Shown here piece by piece: positions 61,141 to 64,000 of a stretch of 64,000 nt of DNA. The DNA lies in NCBI RefSeq assembly GCF_000192435.1, contig NZ_AEUD01000006.1:124001-188000 (forward strand), read 5' to 3'. Made by a program: the position numbers and the translations under genes. The notes beneath the pieces are model-generated. The model searched no databases, was not told the DNA's origin, and saw nothing but the letters and a program-made list of their open reading frames with translations. The DNA comes from Gordonia neofelifaecis NRRL B-59395 (lineage in GTDB: Bacteria; Actinomycetota; Actinomycetes; Mycobacteriales; Mycobacteriaceae). Position 1 is the stretch's first letter. Each line of letters starts with the position of its first letter.

Positions 61141-62375
61141 CCGCACCGCAGTCCATCGGCGTGATCGGCGCGGGAATGGTCGGCCTGTCGACCGCGTGGT
61201 TCCTGCAGGAGCGCGGCGCCGAGGTGACCGTGATCGACGCAGTCGGCCCGGCCGCCGGCGCTTCGTGGGGGAACGCCGGATGGATCACGCCGACACTCAG
61301 CACTCCGCTGACGGATCCGTCGATGCTGACCTACGGCCTGCGGCAGCTGACCAAGCCGACGTCGCCGCTGTACGTCCCCCCGACCCGCGACCTCCCGCTG
61401 TACGGCTTCCTCGCACGCATGGCCCGCAACAGCACTCCGCGACGGTGGCGGTCGGGAGTTCGCAAACTGGCCGCGCTGAATCGCCAGGCACTCGACGCCT
61501 TCGACGACCTCGCCCGCGGCGGCGTCGACGGTCCGATCAGCGACGCCGACGAATTCGTCTTCGGCTACACCGACCCGGCGGGCCCGCAAGCCATGGTCGA
61601 GGAGGGGCGGCGGATCTCGTCGCTCGGTCAGCCGGTGGACCTGGAGGTCATCTCCGTCGAGGAGGCCCGGGCCGGCGCCCCGATACTGTCCGACGACATC
61701 CGCGGCGCGCTGAGACTCCACGGTCAGCGCTTCATCGATCCGCCGGCCTTCGTCGCCGCCCTCGCCGAGTCGGTGATGTCCCGAGCCGGCGCCCTCATGA
61801 AGGCGGAGGTCGCGCGGGTCGAGGACCGAGGCAACCGGGTCCGGGTCCGCGGACCCGGGGTCGACGAACGCTTCGACGCCGTCGTCATCGCCAGCGGCGT
61901 CACCCTCACGGAGCTCGCCGCTCCGTTCGGGGTCCGCACGCGGATGCGGGCTGGACGCGGCTACAGCTTCGCGGTCGACGTCGATCAGATGCCGCTGGGG
62001 CCGGTCTACTTCCCGGGGTCGTCCGTGGTGTGCACACCGCTGGCCGATCGCATGCGCATCGCCGGGATGATGGAGTTCCGGCCGCACGATGCACCGCTGG
62101 ACGAGCGGCGGATCGAGGCGATCGTGAAGTCGGTCCGGCCACTGCTGCAGGGCGTCGACCTCGACGACCGTCACGACGAGTGGGTCGGGTCCCGACCGTG
62201 CACCGAGGACGGACTTCCGCTCGTCGGCGCTACCGAGTCGCCGCGGGTGTTCGTCGCGGGCGGGCACGCGATGGAGGGTATGACCCTCGGGCCGGCCACC
62301 GGCAGGCTCCTCGCACGAGCCGTCGTCACCGGATCGGTACCCGCCGAATTGCGCGGATTCGATCCGCTGCGCTGA
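61137..62375 (+). CDS. FAD-dependent D-amino-acid dehydrogenase/oxidase-like (DadA family)
   Basis: A 412-residue flavoprotein. The FAD motif IGAGMVGLSTAWFLQERGAE is at the N-terminus; SWGNAGWITP is typical of DadA-like enzymes, as is the C-terminal GGHAMEGMTLGPATGRLLA. It should oxidise a D-amino acid, or a related amine, to the 2-oxoacid and ammonia. The GTG start overlaps the permease stop, so the permease probably imports its substrate. The 2-oxoacid could enter the ThDP decarboxylase step of the same regulon. Assignment to DadA rather than other DAO-family enzymes is from motifs only. Confidence 0.82.
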   Translation: MTAPQSIGVIGAGMVGLSTAWFLQERGAEVTVIDAVGPAAGASWGNAGWITPTLSTPLTDPSMLTYGLRQLTKPTSPLYVPPTRDLPLYGFLARMARNSTPRRWRSGVRKLAALNRQALDAFDDLARGGVDGPISDADEFVFGYTDPAGPQAMVEEGRRISSLGQPVDLEVISVEEARAGAPILSDDIRGALRLHGQRFIDPPAFVAALAESVMSRAGALMKAEVARVEDRGNRVRVRGPGVDERFDAVVIASGVTLTELAAPFGVRTRMRAGRGYSFAVDVDQMPLGPVYFPGSSVVCTPLADRMRIAGMMEFRPHDAPLDERRIEAIVKSVRPLLQGVDLDDRHDEWVGSRPCTEDGLPLVGATESPRVFVAGGHAMEGMTLGPATGRLLARAVVTGSVPAELRGFDPLR

Positions 62376-62483
62376 CTCCCCGCGCAGACCTCCGCCGCTC
62401 CGACTTGTGCCGCACTCGGACATATCGCGGCCAAGTCGGTGTCGAACCTCCCCAACCGGAACCCGGGCAGGTAGGCAGACCTC

Positions 62484-63716
62484 ATGGCGACAATCACTCT
62501 GCAGAACGCCCGTCTCATCGACGGCACGGGCGCCGACCCGGTCACCGACGCCGTCGTGGTGATCGACGACGGCAAGATCACCTACGCCGGTCCCGCTTCC
62601 GCCGCGCCGCAGATCGACGACTCGGCCACCCGCGTCGATGTCGGTGGGAACACCGTCACCCCCGGTTTCTTCGACTGCCACGTCCACCTGTCGCTGCCCG
62701 GCACCAAGGGCTCGCCGATCATGTCCGCGATGGTGCCGCCGTCGTACCGCTACTTTCAGCTGCTCGACCGCCTCAAGACCACCGTCGAGGCGGGCGTCAC
62801 CACGGTGCGCGACCTGATGGGCGTCGACGTGGGCGTGCGCGACGCGGTCGCCCACGGGCTGATCGAGGGACCGCGGATGCTTGTGGCCGACAAGATGTTC
62901 AGCCAGACCGGCGGTCACGCCGACTTCCACATCCCGTCGGGGCTCGACGGCACCGGGCTGGTCGGCGGCACCCTGATCGACACCGTCGACGAGGCCCGAG
63001 TCGAGGCACGCAAGCTGCTGCGCGAAGGCGTCGACGTCCTGAAGGTCGCCTCCAGCGGCGGCGTCACGTCGGTGAGCGACGATCCCGACTGGCTCGGCGC
63101 CCGAACCGACATCGTGGCCGCGTTGGTCGAGGAGGCCCACAATTACGGCGGCCGCAAGGTCGCCGCGCACGCGATCGGCTTCCTCGGCATTCAGGCCGCC
63201 ATCCAGGGCGGCGCCCACAGCATCGAGCACGGCTACGCGCTCACCGACGAGTTGCGCACCGAGATGGTTCAGCGCGGCCAGTTCCTGGTCCCGACGCTCA
63301 TCGAGACTCTGAAGCCCGACACCGCGACCCCGCAGGCCGTCGCCAAGAGCACCAAGTGGCACGCGCTGGCTCACGAGTCCATCCAGGCGTCGGTCGAGTC
63401 CGGCATCAAGATCGCGGTCGGCACCGACGCCGGTCTGGTCCCCGACCACGGCGACACCCTGGGCGAGTTGGGCTGCCTGGTGAAATTCGGCGGGATGACT
63501 CCGATGCAGGCCATCGTCGCAGGCACCCGCACGTCTGCCGAGTTGTGCGAGGTCGACGACAAGCTGGGCACCCTGGAGTCGGGCAAGCTGGCCGACGTGG
63601 TGGTCGTCAAGGGCGACCCCCTCGCCGACATCGACTCGCTCGCCGACCACGAGAACATCCTGCTGGTCCTCAAGGAGGGCAGGACGGTCGGCAACCGCGG
63701 CGGCTACGCCCTCTGA
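62484..63716 (+). CDS. Metal-dependent amidohydrolase (Xaa-Pro/acyl-amide type)
   Basis: A 410-residue amidohydrolase. Metal ligands are His66 and His68 (DCHVH), the carboxylated Lys187 (VLKVASSGG), His229 (AAHAIG), His249 (SIEHGY) and Asp315 (GTDAGL), all present. This subfamily includes dipeptidases for Xaa-Pro or N-acyl amino acids, as well as imidazolonepropionase-like enzymes. It starts 108 bases after the DadA-like gene; no terminator is visible in that gap, so it may be co-transcribed. It could release amino acids from dipeptides or acyl conjugates for the pathway. Confidence 0.84.
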   Translation: MATITLQNARLIDGTGADPVTDAVVVIDDGKITYAGPASAAPQIDDSATRVDVGGNTVTPGFFDCHVHLSLPGTKGSPIMSAMVPPSYRYFQLLDRLKTTVEAGVTTVRDLMGVDVGVRDAVAHGLIEGPRMLVADKMFSQTGGHADFHIPSGLDGTGLVGGTLIDTVDEARVEARKLLREGVDVLKVASSGGVTSVSDDPDWLGARTDIVAALVEEAHNYGGRKVAAHAIGFLGIQAAIQGGAHSIEHGYALTDELRTEMVQRGQFLVPTLIETLKPDTATPQAVAKSTKWHALAHESIQASVESGIKIAVGTDAGLVPDHGDTLGELGCLVKFGGMTPMQAIVAGTRTSAELCEVDDKLGTLESGKLADVVVVKGDPLADIDSLADHENILLVLKEGRTVGNRGGYAL

Positions 63717-63733
63717 CAAGAAAGGCGAAAGAC

Positions 63734-64000
63734 ATGTGCACTCGCGTTATGTGGCCCGACGCCGACGGATCGGTGATCGTCGGCCGCAACATGGACTTCC
63801 ACCAGGACCTGCACACGAATCTCTGGAAGCTGCCGCGCGGCGTCGAACGCGACGACCGTGTGCACGGCGAGCTCACCTGGACGTCGAAGTACGGCAGTGT
63901 GGTCGCGGGCGTGTACGACCTCCTCTCCACCGACGGAGTCAACGAGCGGGGGCTGGCAGGCCACGTCCTGTGGCTCGCCGAGTCGGAGTACGGCGACGCC
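63734..64000 (+). CDS. Linear-amide C-N hydrolase (choloylglycine/penicillin V acylase fold), N-terminal part
   Basis: The first 89 codons are in the window; the gene runs off the right edge. It begins MCTRVMW, so Cys2 would be the N-terminal nucleophile after Met removal, and DGSVIVGRNMDFHQDL is the conserved second motif of the Ntn hydrolase fold of choloylglycine hydrolase and penicillin V acylase. Such enzymes cleave amide bonds of acylated amino acids or amines. It starts 17 bases after the amidohydrolase stop. ATG 63734 follows AAAGGCGAAAG. The acyl-amino-acid substrate is inferred, given the downstream amino acid pathway. Confidence 0.83.
   Translation, partial: MCTRVMWPDADGSVIVGRNMDFHQDLHTNLWKLPRGVERDDRVHGELTWTSKYGSVVAGVYDLLSTDGVNERGLAGHVLWLAESEYGDA

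Overview
The window is high-GC actinobacterial DNA and reads as a chromosome segment of a Mycobacteriales species. Gordonia or a close relative is my best guess, based on an Mce4 steroid-uptake system, HBHA, RamB, deazaflavin (F420) enzymes and a cholesterol-catabolic gene set in nearly the order known from Mycobacterium tuberculosis and Rhodococcus. The genus is inferred; no rRNA or other marker gene is present. I see no tRNA, CRISPR array, insertion sequence, prophage or plasmid function. Functional names rest on recalled family motifs and gene order, not on database searches.

Region 1 (1-36.5 kb) is a sterol catabolon. It holds mce4B (cut by the window edge), mce4A, yrbE4B and yrbE4A for uptake; hsd4A, fdxD, fadE26/fadE27 and fadD17; fadD19 and echA19; an F420-type (LLM) oxidoreductase; a DUF35 protein with ltp4/ltp3; cyp125, fadA5 and a Ddn-like reductase; and the ring C/D genes echA20-ipdA-ipdB-ipdC divergent from two short-chain dehydrogenases. 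Six intergenic regions carry copies of TAGAACnnGTTCTA, the KstR operator form, and a different palindrome (CCAAGCA-TT-TGCTTGG) at the ipd divergence is a candidate KstR2 site. A zinc-starvation island sits inside this catabolon at 8.2-10.8 kb: cysteine-depleted paralogues of ribosomal proteins S18, S14, L33 and L28, divergent from a CobW/MRF-like protein and an L31 paralogue, with a Zur-like palindrome between them. Smaller regulator-target pairs with their own palindromes are interspersed (PaaI thioesterase/TetR, HxlR/DoxX, TetR/MpaB-like).

Region 2 (36.6-46.6 kb) covers surface and central carbon metabolism: hbhA, a MetE-like protein, fadB2, isocitrate lyase (aceA), a lipoprotein, ramB, and a small operon of AhpD-like, methyltransferase and cupin proteins. 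The MetE-like protein is full length but has lost three of the four zinc ligands (Gly652, Val674 and Gly737 replace Cys, Glu and Cys). It is the most unusual single gene here.

Region 3 (46.8-64 kb) looks like an uncharacterised amino-acid or amino-acid-derivative catabolic system. Two APC permeases, a D-amino-acid dehydrogenase-like flavoprotein, a Glu/Leu/Phe-type amino acid dehydrogenase, a ThDP-dependent 2-oxoacid decarboxylase-like enzyme, an aldehyde dehydrogenase, an ADP-forming acyl-CoA synthetase, an acyl-CoA dehydrogenase and a dienoyl-CoA-reductase-like SDR could together carry an amino acid through 2-oxoacid, aldehyde, acid and acyl-CoA. An amidohydrolase and an Ntn amide hydrolase (cut by the right edge) could release the amino acid from a conjugate. 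Four promoter regions across 13 kb share the palindrome TGACTGAGTACnnAGTCA (two strong, two weaker copies), and two TetR regulators are encoded among them. This suggests one regulon. The substrate is not evident from sequence.
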